Positions 1 to 12,345 of a stretch of DNA of 34,725 bases are shown here, piece by piece. Origin of the DNA: Saccoglossus kowalevskii (Eukaryota; Hemichordata; Enteropneusta; Harrimaniidae); assembly GCF_000003605.2 (NCBI RefSeq), contig NW_003137828.1, positions 654,534-689,258 on the forward strand. The letters are read 5' to 3'. Both the position numbers and the translations under genes were made by a program. The notes beneath the pieces were generated by a model. The model was not told the DNA's origin. It saw nothing but the letters and a program-made list of their open reading frames with translations, and ran no database searches. Each line of letters opens with the position of its first letter. Position 1 is the stretch's first letter.

Positions 1-245
1 AATAAAATTGTAAATTATTTTTTCCAGGTCTTTGATGATATTAGCCGGCATGTTTGGAAGAACTGTCAACACATGAACCAGTTTTGAAATTGCTAATGTT
101 TTTACCACTGTAACTTTTCCTATGAGTGTCAAGTGCCTCTTTTCCCATGACTTAAACAACCTTTTAATATCATTGATAGCGGGAATATAATTAAGGTCAC
201 ACAGTAGATTTAGATTCACATCAAATGTGACCCGGAACCTTTGTT
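1..245 (-). mobile_element. LINE (non-LTR retrotransposon) reverse transcriptase fragment, C-terminal part
   Basis: Read on the minus strand, this stretch gives an open frame with the signature that follows the polymerase core in L1/Tx1-type LINE ORF2 proteins: an FDVNLNLL segment, then IKRLFKSWEKRHLTLIGK, VTVVKTLAISKLVHVL, and PNMPANIIKDLEK. The order and spacing are those of the conserved block in which a tryptophan, an LT-x-IGK motif and a KLxHVLxxLP motif follow one another. The frame runs off the left edge of the window and meets a stop codon near 247, so only part of the element is seen here. Promoter, endonuclease and 3' tail are not visible. It is most likely a dead 5'-truncated or broken copy. 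The clade assignment is approximate. Confidence 0.8.
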
Positions 246-2134
246 AGTACCTTCAATGCTGTGTTGTAAACAACAGTCACTGAACAGTATCGGCAATGGG
301 AGTTAAACGTTGTGCGTATGGCGAATGTAAGAGTGATTCAAGGTTTGAAAAGAAGGATTACATGAATGGCGTGTTTTTTGCGCGTTTCCGAAGCCGAAAC
401 TGTATCTGTTTTATCTGGGATTTTATCTGTTTGAACAGTTAAAAAAAATAATAAAATATGATATTTCTATATCTCAAAGAAAGAGGATTATCTGGGAAGT
501 AATTGTTAAAACTAGAGTAACTAGACGAGAATGCACAAACAAACAATGTGATTATATGGCAAAACAAATAAACATTTTACAAACCATAGACCCTATGGAC
601 AAACATAATTATTAACAGTCATTGAGAGCGCCCGCATTTCAAACTTCTATAAATGAAAAAAAATATGCAAATGAAGGTGCAGCGTTCATTACGTGGAATA
701 TGCTTTGTATATTCTCTGCAGCGATGTTCACCATGCATAAATTCAGACAAACCACGTGGCTATGTCGCATTTCCACATGCAAGTATGCTACAATCAACTT
801 CAGATTACGAACTGTTAGTCTTGTTGATTTACATTACCTGTCAAGCGTGGAGCACTGTCAGAATTACAATACTACTAGTATATTACTTGATATCTTCTTG
901 ATAAAAAATGTAATGACATTCATATTTGATGACTGAACATAGTGACCAATATATTAAAGTTTAGTATTAAAGTCTAATAATTCTACATTGTAAAAGGCTA
1001 TGGTCGTCTAATGTACGTATGTTGCATGACCATGAGGGAACTAGCATGCGCCTGTCCCTTCGTACTCCAATATTTAAACGATACGTGCAATTTTACAAGA
1101 CCGTACATACTTTACCTTGAGAATGGTAGAGACAAAAAACCCTCCCTGATTGTAATATTCTCCAGATTCAACAATAATTAGATTTCTGTAAACAGAAAAA
1201 AAAACCGTTTTATAAATAAACAACACAGTTGAATTCCGGCAATCATGAAATGTTTGAAAATTTTATTACTGGTAATCAAACAAACAAAGCCGGAACGTAT
1301 TAAGACGTAACACTCCTTAGAGATTGGTTTCATTAACGAATGCCAGTGAACACAGTGTTGGATAATCACCAGAAAATTGTAATTTTGTATGACTGCCGAC
1401 ATTTAAGGTAAACTACCATGGTATTTGAATGCAATTTTCATTTCCAACATAACGGATGGGGTTTAATATACACAACGAAGTTCGTTGTCCGGAATACTCT
1501 AGTCTACATATATATGCTTTTAGTCGACGGATATCAGGCAGGTTAAATGGCCAATCGCATCTTTGTTTGTTTTGTTTTTGACAACGATGGAGCAATGTCA
1601 ATTTTGTCCCTACTTCATATGATATTAGCATTAGCGGTTGTACTTGTGACGCGTACTTCACAAATCGTCAAATAACACCACATCCGTGACATTTATTGTC
1701 AGAAAGTGACTTCAACCACAAGAATATAAATACTTCAGAGTTGTCTAATCTTGCAGTGTTTTGGCGGGAAATTGTTGATGTGACATAGTTTGAAAGGTTA
1801 TTTATTGGTCAGCGCATTTAAGGATAAAAATGATTAGATTGGCGATACTGTAAATATTTGTAGTACTGCAAACAGCTGTCAAATATTGTGTACTGACTCA
1901 TATTTAACCTACAGATAGGACAACGTATTATATGTATATTAACCACAACAAATACACGTTCATGTTGTGTGATTTCAACGGAAGCTTCCATGCATGTAAT
2001 CAGGAATCATCACTAGTTACTTATTTCTATTATTATAAACTATAAATACTACTTTACATATATCGTGGGTAGATTACGATTGGGGTCGTTTCACAGGTTA
2101 CTATAGAGGAATACTATATTTATTTGTATTGAAC
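246..2134. other. Intergenic, nothing recognised
   Basis: No open frame here looks like a protein to me. The short frames near 622-936 and 1178-1661 lack splice context, family motifs and plausible composition. The DNA is AT-rich with no tandem array that I could see. Confidence 0.5.
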
Positions 2135-2651
2135 ATGGATAATTTTAGTCGAGTCGCCGAGTACCTCAACGTTCAAACTGATAATGTATATCGACCACCT
2201 GAATTCGGCAGAATTCATCTCCAATCGACCAATTTAGATTCTACTAAATTCTTGGACACGGTTTCGAAATTTAGAAAGAAATTTAAAACGTTTAAAATGG
2301 ATCTATACCCTGATATTTCGCACCAACTTCTGGAAAACACTTTTTAAAAACACGTTGACATGAAAACCCCACCACTTGAAACAGTTTTACAAGAAAAACT
2401 CAACCCTAATTACAAATACAGTATATCACAATCTCGGTAAAGTGGATCTATCACACACATATCACACATTATATCAACACAGCAAAAATACGATCTTTTC
2501 GATTTCTAAAAATGTTGAAAAGGAACCCTTTGCCGTTTTTGAAAATATAATTGTTAGACGCCTTGGGAGCCTCCCATTCCTGTCGGCAGTTACTATGATT
2601 GGAAATAATCGTTACAAAAATGTAAAATATTTTATTGATAACGACCCATAA
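2135..2651 (+). pseudogene. Unrecognised broken ORF pair (possible relic of a mobile element)
   Basis: An ATG at 2135 opens a frame of about 70 codons (starting MDNFSRVAEYLN) that stops at 2345-2347. From about 2376 a second frame, offset by one base, runs another 91 codons to 2651, ending in RYKNVKYFIDNDP. Both have protein-like composition with mixed charged and aromatic residues, and together they read like one ORF broken by a frameshift. No family motif is recognisable. There is no clear intron between them. Antisense frames just downstream (2743-3162) are also protein-like, so this may be the edge of a decayed transposon, but that is inference. Confidence 0.3.
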
Positions 2652-2742
2652 AAGTGCAGTTCATTTCTTTGTTGCTTTGTATGAACAGATGATTTGCATT
2701 GATAAGTTCTTTTACGTCACAACTATTTTTGTTTAACAACTT

Positions 2743-3162
2743 TTATATGTTGTGTTGAACTTTGGAGTCATGTCGCTTAACAAGAACAGATAAATATATA
2801 TTATAATACCATGATTTTGAAACTAAAAATACGGGTTTACACAAAAGACAAGTGGGAGAATTGGGATTGAGATCGGGACGAAGAGCATGAGACATTACGA
2901 TTGATGGCGATTGGGTTATATTCACGTAACGTTATTAGAATGGCACGCCTCGAGTTGGCTCACTGACATCAGGGATCATTAGTACTGTCATACATTCAAC
3001 GTGCCCACAAAACATAAACTGACCATCTGCATATAAAAAAATATGTTTCATTCTTACATGGGTTAAAATGCGCTCATCGTGACCGCTTGAACTAAAATGC
3101 AGTCGTGTCACCTCTTCACGTTGATACAACGGTTGATGTATTGGCGGCCTCGGTATTATCAC
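2743..3162 (-). pseudogene. Two adjacent minus-strand ORF fragments, unrecognised
   Basis: Read on the minus strand, one frame covers 3162-2935 (beginning MIIPRPPIHQPLYQREEV, later HIFLYADGQFMFCGHVEC) and ends in a double stop. A second covers 2925-2743 and includes a CLLC pair. The composition resembles real protein more than random frames do, and the two abut with only about 10 bases between. No domain could be assigned. They converge on the plus-strand fragment at 2135-2651, an arrangement seen in decayed mobile elements. Chance open frames cannot be excluded. Confidence 0.2.
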
Positions 3163-6132
3163 TTCGTATCAGATCAGCCGACTATATGCCCCGATAAGGC
3201 GATGTTCTTTTTGGGGGTGCAGATAAACATTGGCCTATAACTTATGGTACTGCTACAACTATATCTAGTTGTTCGACTCAAATACCTCACAAGAACTCAG
3301 TAACATCGCAAAACGTACCTGTTTACGCTCAAGCGTGATTTGATTTTTGATTTTATTCACGATGACCCATGCCGTGCGCCCAGTACCACTACAATACGGA
3401 CGAGATAACAAAGCGGTGTGGTCTTCTATGCTTCTAATTTGCGTTTAGAAGTAGCTATGAACTTTGAACTCTAACATGGTGACACGGTTCGATCACAATG
3501 ACCGCCGGTGACCCTATTATGCCGGTTGTCAGTGTGTGCATATCACATAAGGTCTAATACAACAATTAATCTCCCAATGGAGATTGAAACAATGAACACA
3601 TTTGAAATGCGTTGCTATTTAACACTTAGAAGTAATGCAACTTTACAAAAAGTGATTTGTCTTTTTTAAAAATCTAATAGTCATGGCACATAAACTGGTA
3701 TTGGCAAAATTTCGCAAACTTTTTCTTAAAAAATCTAAGGCTTTCCTATTCTATATTACTAAATAAAACAGTTTGAAATCCAAGCATGGCATCCCTTACG
3801 ATAATTGTTTTCAGATTTCAAAAGTTTCGCCAAAATGATCATTTTGGATCCAAATTACGAACACCGAGATCACATGATCAAACGTCGGATATGAAGGAGT
3901 GCGATTTACGGCGAAGTGAACAACAAATATATTACAAACATTTTGTACAGTTACAACAATACTTTACTATTTATGTCAATTCGCAATCTCAGCAAGTCTT
4001 TTAAGTGTTTCTGTATTCGATGTTGTCATAATGAAAGTTTCACGAGTTGCAGAGATGTAATAATAATTTGAAATGTACATGTGTTTGAATGAATTAATGA
4101 ATGGGCATATCAAGAGAAAATTATATTACTCTTCAATTTCTTGAAAGTCTCAAAGAGGGCGACATTGTTCACTGCACTGCAAATCAATCACCTAGCCAGT
4201 CTCAATACTGAGAGGATGGCGCGACGCGGATTGTAAATTACATTGTCTGAACAATCAGATGATTGTGTAAGGAACAAACTAGCAAAAGTATTTGTTTTAA
4301 CAATTGATCTTCAAATTTATTGTAGCTTTGTATCATTCGAATGTGCGGGAATTTATATATACATTACACAATAAAATATTGTTATCTATATTAGACATTT
4401 TTTCTTTTATTAATATCACATTCTTGAAAATCACAGCAGATGTGTTTTACCAATTTAGTTAAATATTTTTGACAAGAACCTGAAAATACAACAGAAATGA
4501 TAAAGATTTTTTTGAATGACAGATACTGTAGACTTTGTAAGCTTGGAAATACTGGTCAACATGATGTTTTTAATATTGTTGTAATCTTGTTGCAATAAAC
4601 GCAATATAAAGTGCATATATACAGTTACAATGAGATCGAGTCGGCAACAGCGTGATGTTTGAATCGAAACCAGTCGTTGCTAAACAACTGACAATAAAGT
4701 ACTACTCACAATACCTCGTATTGCGTAAGATAATCGATATTATCTACGTTAAGTAATCATCTTGTAATCGATTGTACGGGAAGATTGTCGATTGAGCGTG
4801 TATGTGTCGGTATTCTTTGTTAATTTGTGTCAGTGATAGATTGTGATATAATTATAGAAATGTGTTGGAAAATATGCAAAATGGGGTATGGATATATATG
4901 TAAAAATATGGTAATTTCTGTGGTTGCCATTATGCTTAATCTCCAAGCATAAATAGATTATTATCGTTGATGGCGTGCTCGACACATCTCGATGCTTGAA
5001 AATGTCCTAGGTTCTTAATACAACGAATGTTTGCACTCAAAAAAGTACACTTTTTGATTCTATCCAATAAAGCAAAAGATACCCTCGATATAAATTTTGT
5101 GATCATCTGAAATACCTATATCAATACACTATACTGTAAAGCACAACAAAATGAAACAGTTAGCTAATGCTATATAGTAACATTCGGAACAATTTCACAC
5201 TCTCTTCTTTGAGATTAAATTACATCGCTATAGATGTGTTTATTATAATAATAATATATATGTTTATATGCAAACATACTACATATATATACATATGTAT
5301 ATCACAAATTATCTATTCATAAAATACCTATGATTAAATAACAAATAAAATGGTTATCCATTAACCAACGTACGAGCTCTTGTGAAGTACAGATGCTGGG
5401 GTATGAGTGGGAAATTGATATGTTGGTAGGTTGAAAAGGTCATGTTTGCCGTGCCATCAAGTACAGCATGGACCTACTAGTATCTTTGTTTGTATATGGC
5501 TCATCTAGGAGACACGAGGGATACACTCTTTATAACGTTTGGTAATGGCACATGTTTTCAATATTAGAAAGTCTGGATCAGTTAGTGTATTGGTCATTTT
5601 GAGTACACCTAGTATTTTGAGTGTCCGAAGACTATACACAATATCATCACGCAATGGGAACAGCTACAGCGACAGTCATTACTATAGTAAATACTAAAAA
5701 CGTGCTGACAACACATGCATATTATAATCGTATATTAAATAGGTTACTCCTGAGCCTATGAAGAATATTTTTTTCTTTTAATTCTAGCAGTCACGTCCAT
5801 CGATCTTTGTATGGGTGAGGTCTTCCAATACTCCACAACAGTAACTCCAGGCCTCTCACTCAAACTTTTGAGTGTGATTTTAGAGCCTAACCATTGATTG
5901 ACTGATTGCAGTGTGCACTGGTTAATCATCAATTGAGAGGACGGGGATTTCACAATTTAGTATTTATGTTACAGTATACTGTGCAATAGACATGCTAGTA
6001 ATTTGAGTGGTGACTTTTCAGCATGTGTGAGTGTGTGCGAGGTCCTTGGCACCATAACTGTAGCTGCAACATCTTGACGGCGAGTAGTTGGTATAGGTAG
6101 TAGGGAATTAGGAAAAGGATAGTGTAATTCAG
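3163..6132. other. Intergenic and presumed promoter/5' UTR of the SLC18B1-like gene
   Basis: No convincing gene is present. The stretch is AT-rich, with short AT microsatellite-like tracts near 5236-5310 and an inverted GATA-type palindrome at 4728-4745. The transcription start of the downstream gene must lie within or near its right end, but no TATA element at a convincing distance from the ATG at 6133 was found. Confidence 0.5.
4728..4745. promoter_or_regulatory. Inverted pair of GATA-type sites
   Basis: AGATAAT and its exact reverse complement ATTATCT flank a 4-bp CGAT core. Palindromic GATA sites of this kind can bind GATA-family zinc fingers with high affinity. It lies 1.4 kb upstream of the SLC18B1-like start codon. 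A match this short in AT-rich DNA may be chance. Confidence 0.2.
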
Positions 6133-9100
6133 ATGGCATCATTGAAAGAGCTACAAGACAACAGTTGTGGCGATGAACTATTAGAAGACTATGCCGAGGA
6201 CTATGGCGAAGGGGACGCGTTTCTCAGTAAAGCATCTGAAGTCAGCGATTTTGATTCGCCAGACAAACAGCAGAAATCAGTTTTTCATTTCACAAAGACA
6301 CAGAAGTGGACACTACTTGGTCTATCCGTTGCCACGATGGTTGATCTTCTGGCCAACAGCATTCTTGCCCCGTTTTTCCCACGAGAGGTACGTTTTTCCC
6401 GCGAGAAGTACATTCTACACAATGACTGACTGTAAATGAGTTTAAATCAAAACAAATTGTTGAATAAAATTAAGTTATATCTTATGTTAATTACCCTGGA
6501 TTCGCTATGTTGAACTCGGGATTGAACTGATTAGATTTCAAATATGTTCTTAAAATTGTTATCATATTAAACAATAGTCGCGTATTTTTATCAAGCGTGT
6601 TTTACGTCTCATGGCGACCATATCGAACGAGGCATGTCGCGATGTGTGAGACGTAACCGCAAGTCTATGTACTAATTTATCTTTAATTTATATAAACGTG
6701 TTTTTTTTATAAATGTTAATAAATTTCTTTTTTCCTTTAGGCTAACAAAATGGGCATGTCAGATGCTATAATTGGGCTAATATTTGGATGTTTTTCCTTG
6801 ACTATGTTTATAATGTCACCCATATTTGGGAAATTTGTAAGTATATGCATTATGACATTTCCTAAATGTTCTCGTAGGCTATATCAAGATATGCTAATTT
6901 AAAAGCCAATATGAGGATGGTCACATGCATATGATTCAATCTGATGTTTTTTTATTCACCTTTCACCCTAAATCTTGTAAATTCATTTAAAAGTATGTGC
7001 TACATTGTCGCTAATGTTCAGAAAATCACAATATATTTATTTTGTTATTTTTATAGATTTCTCAAATTGGGTGCAAAGTTATGTTTCTTGCAGGTTCATT
7101 TCTCTGTGGAGTGTGTGCAATAATATACGGGTAAGAAATCAAACACTGTCAAATTTATTATAATATACCGTGAGGGGGCGAAGTGTGGTATATTTCTCCA
7201 GGGAATGTCACTAACGTACAAAAGAACAAATTAGAAGTTTGATTTGATGTGGTGAGAAAATATGTATTGTTGTGTATGACAGAAAATAGTGTACAAATAC
7301 ATATACTGCAAACCACATACATCATCATGTATCGTTGGCTGTCCAATCAATGTGAAACTGAAATATATAATTATTAACTATTTCTATAGCTTTCTCAATA
7401 ACTTGGATTCCAGACCAGTGTTCGTAGCTTCTTGCTTTATCGTAAGGTCAGTTGAGGCAGTTGGGGCAGCTGCTTCCACAACGGCATCAGGTGCAATCGT
7501 TGCAAAAGTGTTCCCAAACAACACTACACTCACTTTGGTAAGTATCTGTTCAACCTTGCATAGAATGCTAGATAATTATTCAAAAAACTATTTGTAATTT
7601 GCTTTTAGTGACGACACTTTATACGCAACACCGAATCCATTTCAGTAGTGTCAGTTTCCAACAACAGCATATATTCTAAATGTAAGTTATTAACACACTG
7701 AGCGATCTCTGACAATAGTGACGAACTCTTTCCTCGTTGTAGGGAATACTTGAGGCATTTGGTGCCCTAGGTCTCATGCTGGGGCCACCTTTAGGTGGAT
7801 ATCTTTACCAGGTAAGTATTGGAATGAAGTTAAGACGATTATTATGTGAGGTTTATACTCTTGTGGCAAAACAAGTAGTCCGATTTCAGTTGATCAATAC
7901 AGATATATTTAGGACATTAATAGTTTGTCATTATTGGCTGTATTTCTAACTATGTTATGGTCGATTGTAATGTTGATTGAATAATGTGTTAGGAAAGTGC
8001 CTAAAGCATACCAGTTTTCTATCAGTATTTAACTTTAAGAAGGCAATATAAATGCTCAGCTGTATAGACTTTTTTCCTCTGAAACAAGGTTTAGCGGCAT
8101 ATAGGCACACAGCAAATGAACAATCACAAGCTTTTATTTATAATTTTACTGATTTGACTATGGACTGTGATGTCAGTTCTTGTCGATTGTATTGTGTTCT
8201 TGAAATTGAAATTCCTGGGGATAGTTATCGTTTGGGAACCTCATAACTACGTTCATGAAAAGACCAATTTCAAGTTTCATAATAAATTTAAAGAAATTAA
8301 AATATAAAGATATCAGTGAGTATATAACTTGATGGATCAAAATAAATCATTTTAGGCGCTTAAGATGCGTTTTTTTTTAGGACGGCGTTGTATATAAATT
8401 CATATCCACCTCAAATAACAACTCGTGAGCCCATCAATTGATGACGTATAAAAAAGTAGTACAAAAACTGGTTTGTTTGCCGATCGAGAGACACGTGATT
8501 ACAGTAGTAAACCTGATATTGAGTACAAACAATGAAATAGACACAAATTGTATATCAACTATATTCCCATCATCATAATCTGTTTTCTGTTTTTCTATTT
8601 TTTTTAGGCTGGCGGATTCTTCCTACCATTTACTGTGCTAGGAGGAATGGCAGTACTCGTGACGTTTTTCAACTTTTGTATTCTGCCCAATGTCAAAGGT
8701 ATAGTCGTAATATAGGTACATACATTGGGACACCAAAACTGTTATCACAATCATTATTTTGATAGACGGAATTTAAAACGGCTGCATTCTATGTATGTAG
8801 ATGTTACAGTATCTATATGTTGTGCGTATTGTCCGAGATTCGTCTTCGAAATAGGTGCTGTGAGGGCGGTATTAACTAATCCTATATACATGCTATGGTA
8901 GGTAGCGCGCATTTCTACATTTGTAAGCCGTTTGCATTCATCGTGTGTTCGAATCCCATGTGATAATTTATTTTGTTCAGGTGCCTGTAATTATACTGTG
9001 TCTGAGTAGTTTTCCCTCGGTAGAACTCATTGATTCCACAGGAAGTGGACCCTATATTATTTATGTATTCACTGAATTTACTGTTTTACAAAAAAATACG

Positions 9101-12100
9101 CTACAATCACGTCATATTTACGAGTCGTCGCGAGCCGTGAAGAGACGAGTCAAAATATGAAGATCAGTGAAACAGTGCGATGCCACTGGGTTGTCCTGTA
9201 ATACTACCGGCACAACAAACCCTTTCCCCTCATCTTTAAAAATATTTATAAATGTCAATGACTAATCAACGAGCGTAGTACGCAATGACATCAGATGAAA
9301 ACTTTACAATGTTATTCAATCGACCAACAGAAACCGCTCGTGTAGGTTTGAATGTGATGTCCATAAACAAACTATGATGTAATTTGCATTGTACATTTTC
9401 CTGCAAGGGCTCTGTGTGGTACAGGAAATAGCGTTTCAGGGGGTCTAGATTTCAATTTAATAAGGTGATGGTGAAGCTATCTCGCCCCCAATGCAAAATG
9501 TCATGCCGCCGCCACTGATGTCGATGGATATGTCATACATGCATATGGTTTCATGGTTTGTATGTGCCACGGGACAAATACAGATGATTTCGAAGCAGAT
9601 TTCTTTATCTTTTGTAGAACTAGATGCGCGCACTGAAAGCTGTGAACAACACACAGACACGCGCGCTCTTGGTCGAAGTTCGTAGAACATTTCAGAGTTG
9701 ATTGTTGATTGCGTACGCTTAGTTTAAACTACGGCACAATTTTGTCGATCATGACTGCTTATGACCGGGGCTTATGACGACGTGTGAACTATTTTAGTAA
9801 TGCTTTTGTAAAAAAAATTAAATTACTCTGAAGCCAATACGTACGTTGATATGCCTATGCAATTAATGGAATGTCTGGTTGAAATTAGATACACAGTTAT
9901 ATCATAACGTCTTCGGGATGATGCGGTAAACTAATTACTCGTTCTCAGTCGAACGTAGAACACCAGCTAAAAATGCCAAGCGCACACAATAGCTATACAA
10001 TTTTTGATCAGTGATCATAAAAAGTTGTAAAAAAACATTGCAACACACCGTAGTCGAGTTTGTAACGCAAATAAATACAGAAAAAAAATATTTTCTGTAT
10101 TTGACGAGTCGCTGAAGATGGGATCATATTTTAATGTATGATCACGGACCGCATGTTTCATGTCTGATCAAATATTAAAGGATAGTGGTCTTTGCGAAAG
10201 GCAGGACACGGCGCGACGCCCACCACACTTTAACTATCAAAGGTTCTAAGCGGTCATGGAGTTCCAAGTCACATACACCACAAATAAATCTTTCTGACGA
10301 ATAGTGCTTACAACCTGCTCGAAATATTGTTTTTCATGTTTGCAGATGAAGGAGCCCCAAAGTCAGGATCAATAATACAATTGTTGAAAATACCGTCAGT
10401 TATTGTCACTTCTATATCTGTTATCACTGGTTCCATGGCTTTAGGTGTGTTGGATCCTTTATTGACGAAACATTTGACACCGGTAAGGAGTGCTAATCTC
10501 GTATTGTCGTCGGGTTACCCCAAGTTTACTTTATTTATTTATTTGTTTGTTTACATTTTAACATTCACATATTTGTGTTTTTTTAAGTTTCGCCTAAATA
10601 GTGCTAATGTTGGTTCAGTATTCATGGCAATGGCAGGTCCGTATGCAGTCTCTGAGCAGCATTTATTGTTGGCTGGCTCACAGATAAATGGGTAACTATA
10701 TCCAATTTATATGTACTAGTATTCCAAATTGCTATCATGATTAAAATTAACATATAACGCTTTATCTGAAATTCCATATGAATGGTGTATTTTTGTGTAG
10801 AGACAAGTCAAATTTGCAAAGTCAATTCTGACCAGCTGCTGGGATAGACTAACCACAATCGAACGAGCTCGTGTTACAGTATGAACATATTATTATATAA
10901 TAATATCATTCTATTAAATTTGTTTTCTTCGCTAGAATATTGGTAAATTATTAATGATAGTAGGTAACATTGGTTGTGTGGCTGGATATCTTTATGTGGG
11001 ACCATCTCCATTTTTAAACATAAAATCGTAAGTATCGATCAGATCATTTTAACGAGCTAACACATATGTTATTAACAAACTGGTCTTTATTTAATTTAAA
11101 TTGGATTATTATTTTGTAGTGAATTATGGATCGTTATTTTGTCTCTGGTCATCATCGGCATGGGAGTGGCTTGTTCACTGGTGCCGACATTTACGGACAT
11201 TGTTGAATCAGCAAGGTATGTCATTATCATCGTCTCTTTGTCGGAATCGTCCACATTAATACCTTTTATAATGGAATTCACGGGTAATGTCTTTGGCACG
11301 CATGTGGAATCAAATTGTTGAACTCCAGCAATATATGAATTGATCAACAATGTTATTTTTTATTTATTTTTTAGATGGTATGGTATGGAGCAACACATGG
11401 GTACATATGGAGTGGTATCTGGCGTGTATCGTGCTTTGGAGTCAATAGGGTACGTACAATAATAATCTACCCTCGGTGGTTCCAATGTGTAACATAATAA
11501 GGTTGGATTGACCTCGTACGTACAAAGCGTTACCCACAAAATACACCACAAGATCCAGCACCCATTTTCTCACAATGCGACTGAAATTACGCATATGTTT
11601 TCTTTCACTCGGCGAATGACATTTCTTAATGTGAAAAAAGGTCTCTCTGAGTATGGCCTATATCAAATATAGTATTATAAAGCCATTTTTTGGGCAAACG
11701 TACAATTCCAATAGTTATTAGGAATTTCAATCGAAAAATACATCAAGTGAATGTATACACTTTCTATTTCAGGGGTTTTATCGGTCCTACAGCTGGGGGA
11801 GCTTTGGAACAAGCCTATGGTTTTAGTTGGGCGGCATGCATCATGGCGTTAATATATCTCATGGTTTCATTTATACTGATTGTATTTTGTATATGGGAAT
11901 ATCAATGTGGAAGAGGGTAGGTTTCCGTTCTGTATGAAGTATTTTTGATTTTGTTTTGTTTGAGCACACATTACATGACACGAGTGACATAACGTGACAT
12001 GCATAACATAACGTGACAAAACGTGACATGTGTGACATAACGTGATATGTGTGACATAACGTGACATGTGTGACATAACGTGATATGTGTATGACATAAC

Positions 12101-12345
12101 GTGACATGTGTGACATGTGATATGTGTATGACATAATGTTACATGTGTGACATAACGTGATATTTGTGACATAACGTGACATGTATGACATAACGTGACA
12201 TGTCTGACATAACGTGACATGTCTGACATAAAGTGACATGTGTAACAATCATTCCATTTGCAGAAGACGGAAATCAGACAAACGACCCAGCGTGATTCTT
12301 CTGGTTAATTCCGCCGAATCAAAGACAGAGAATGGAGACCTGTAG
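6133..12345 (+). CDS. SLC18B1: SLC18B1-like MFS transporter (vesicular polyamine transporter family), 13 exons, frameshift in exon 8
   Basis: Predicted exons: 6133-6387, 6741-6836, 7057-7130, 7390-7537, 7743-7811, 8608-8698, 10346-10482, 10588-10691, 10936-11027, 11120-11215, 11375-11449, 11773-11916, 12264-12345. All have GT..AG introns, and the phases agree except inside exon 8. The product would be about 487 residues, near the roughly 456 of human SLC18B1. Family landmarks are the TM1 segment MVDLLANSILAPFFP, then GMSDAIIGLIFGCF, the TM4 run SVEAVGAAASTTASGAIVAKVFPN, LGLMLGPPLGGYLYQ, LGVLDPLL, and GFIGPTAGGALEQAYGFSWAA. These follow human SLC18B1 order throughout. The family moves polyamines or monoamines into vesicles by H+ exchange. 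The N-terminus is acidic and cytosolic, and the C-terminus ends in a basic stretch (RRKSDKRP) and a short tail. The ATG at 6133 opens the only frame leading into TM1. The frameshift in exon 8 makes its functional state uncertain. Confidence 0.85.
6371..6410 (+). repeat. 20-bp tandem duplication across the exon 1 splice donor
   Basis: Two imperfect copies of a 20-base unit (6371-6390 and 6391-6410) cover the end of SLC18B1-like exon 1. The first copy holds the predicted donor, GAG|GTACG at 6388. The second holds a weaker GAAGTACA. Using the second would add 20 bases and shift the frame, so the first copy, which also matches the protein family (PRE then ANKMG), is taken as real. Confidence 0.6.
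10175..10233. mobile_element. Very short TIR-only relic (possible internally deleted MITE)
   Basis: In SLC18B1-like intron 6, AAAGGATAGTGGTCTTTGCG faces an imperfect inverted copy, CGCGACGCCCACCACACTTT, across about 15 bases. The arms resemble the terminal inverted repeats of the larger elements at 27850-28124 and 33279-33571. TTAA occurs at both outer edges, but it overlaps the palindrome and so does not prove a target-site duplication. Confidence 0.35.
10588..10691 (+). pseudogene. SLC18B1: SLC18B1-like exon 8 with an internal frameshift
   Basis: The first part reads in phase with exon 7 (NSANVGSVFMAMAGPYAVS, up to 10653). From 10656 the family-like sequence AAFIVGWLTDKW is in another frame, and that frame is the one that joins exon 9 (NIGKLLMIVGN). 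Two bases (10654-10655) are therefore surplus, or one base is missing. If read straight through, the exon ends in phase 2 and meets an in-frame TAA early in exon 9. No intron can be this short, and no homopolymer is present to suggest a simple run-length error. Either the gene is broken in this allele or the sequence has an indel error. Confidence 0.7.
11960..12243. repeat. 19-bp minisatellite in the last intron of the SLC18B1-like gene
   Basis: About 15 copies of a unit close to ACATAACGTGACATGTGTG, with interspersed variants (ATATGTGT, ATGTCTG, ATGTATG). It lies wholly inside the intron between 11916 and 12264. Long minus-strand frames across it, rich in CHVMSHMSRYVTH, are artefacts of the repeat. 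Confidence 0.9.

Noticed and set aside
8893-8960. tRNA gene or tRNA-derived SINE (a GGTAGCGCG A-box-like word and TGTTCGAATCC B-box-like word)
   Set aside because: No complete cloverleaf, anticodon stem or acceptor pairing could be drawn. At best it is a decayed SINE fragment.
10649-10659. A tiny intron in SLC18B1-like exon 8 that would repair the frame (GT..CAG over about 11 bases)
   Set aside because: Far below the minimum intron length known in animals.
11867-12248. Two long overlapping minus-strand ORFs with CHVMSHMSRYVTH-like repeats
   Set aside because: They are translations of the 19-bp minisatellite inside a SLC18B1-like intron; periodicity explains the open frames.
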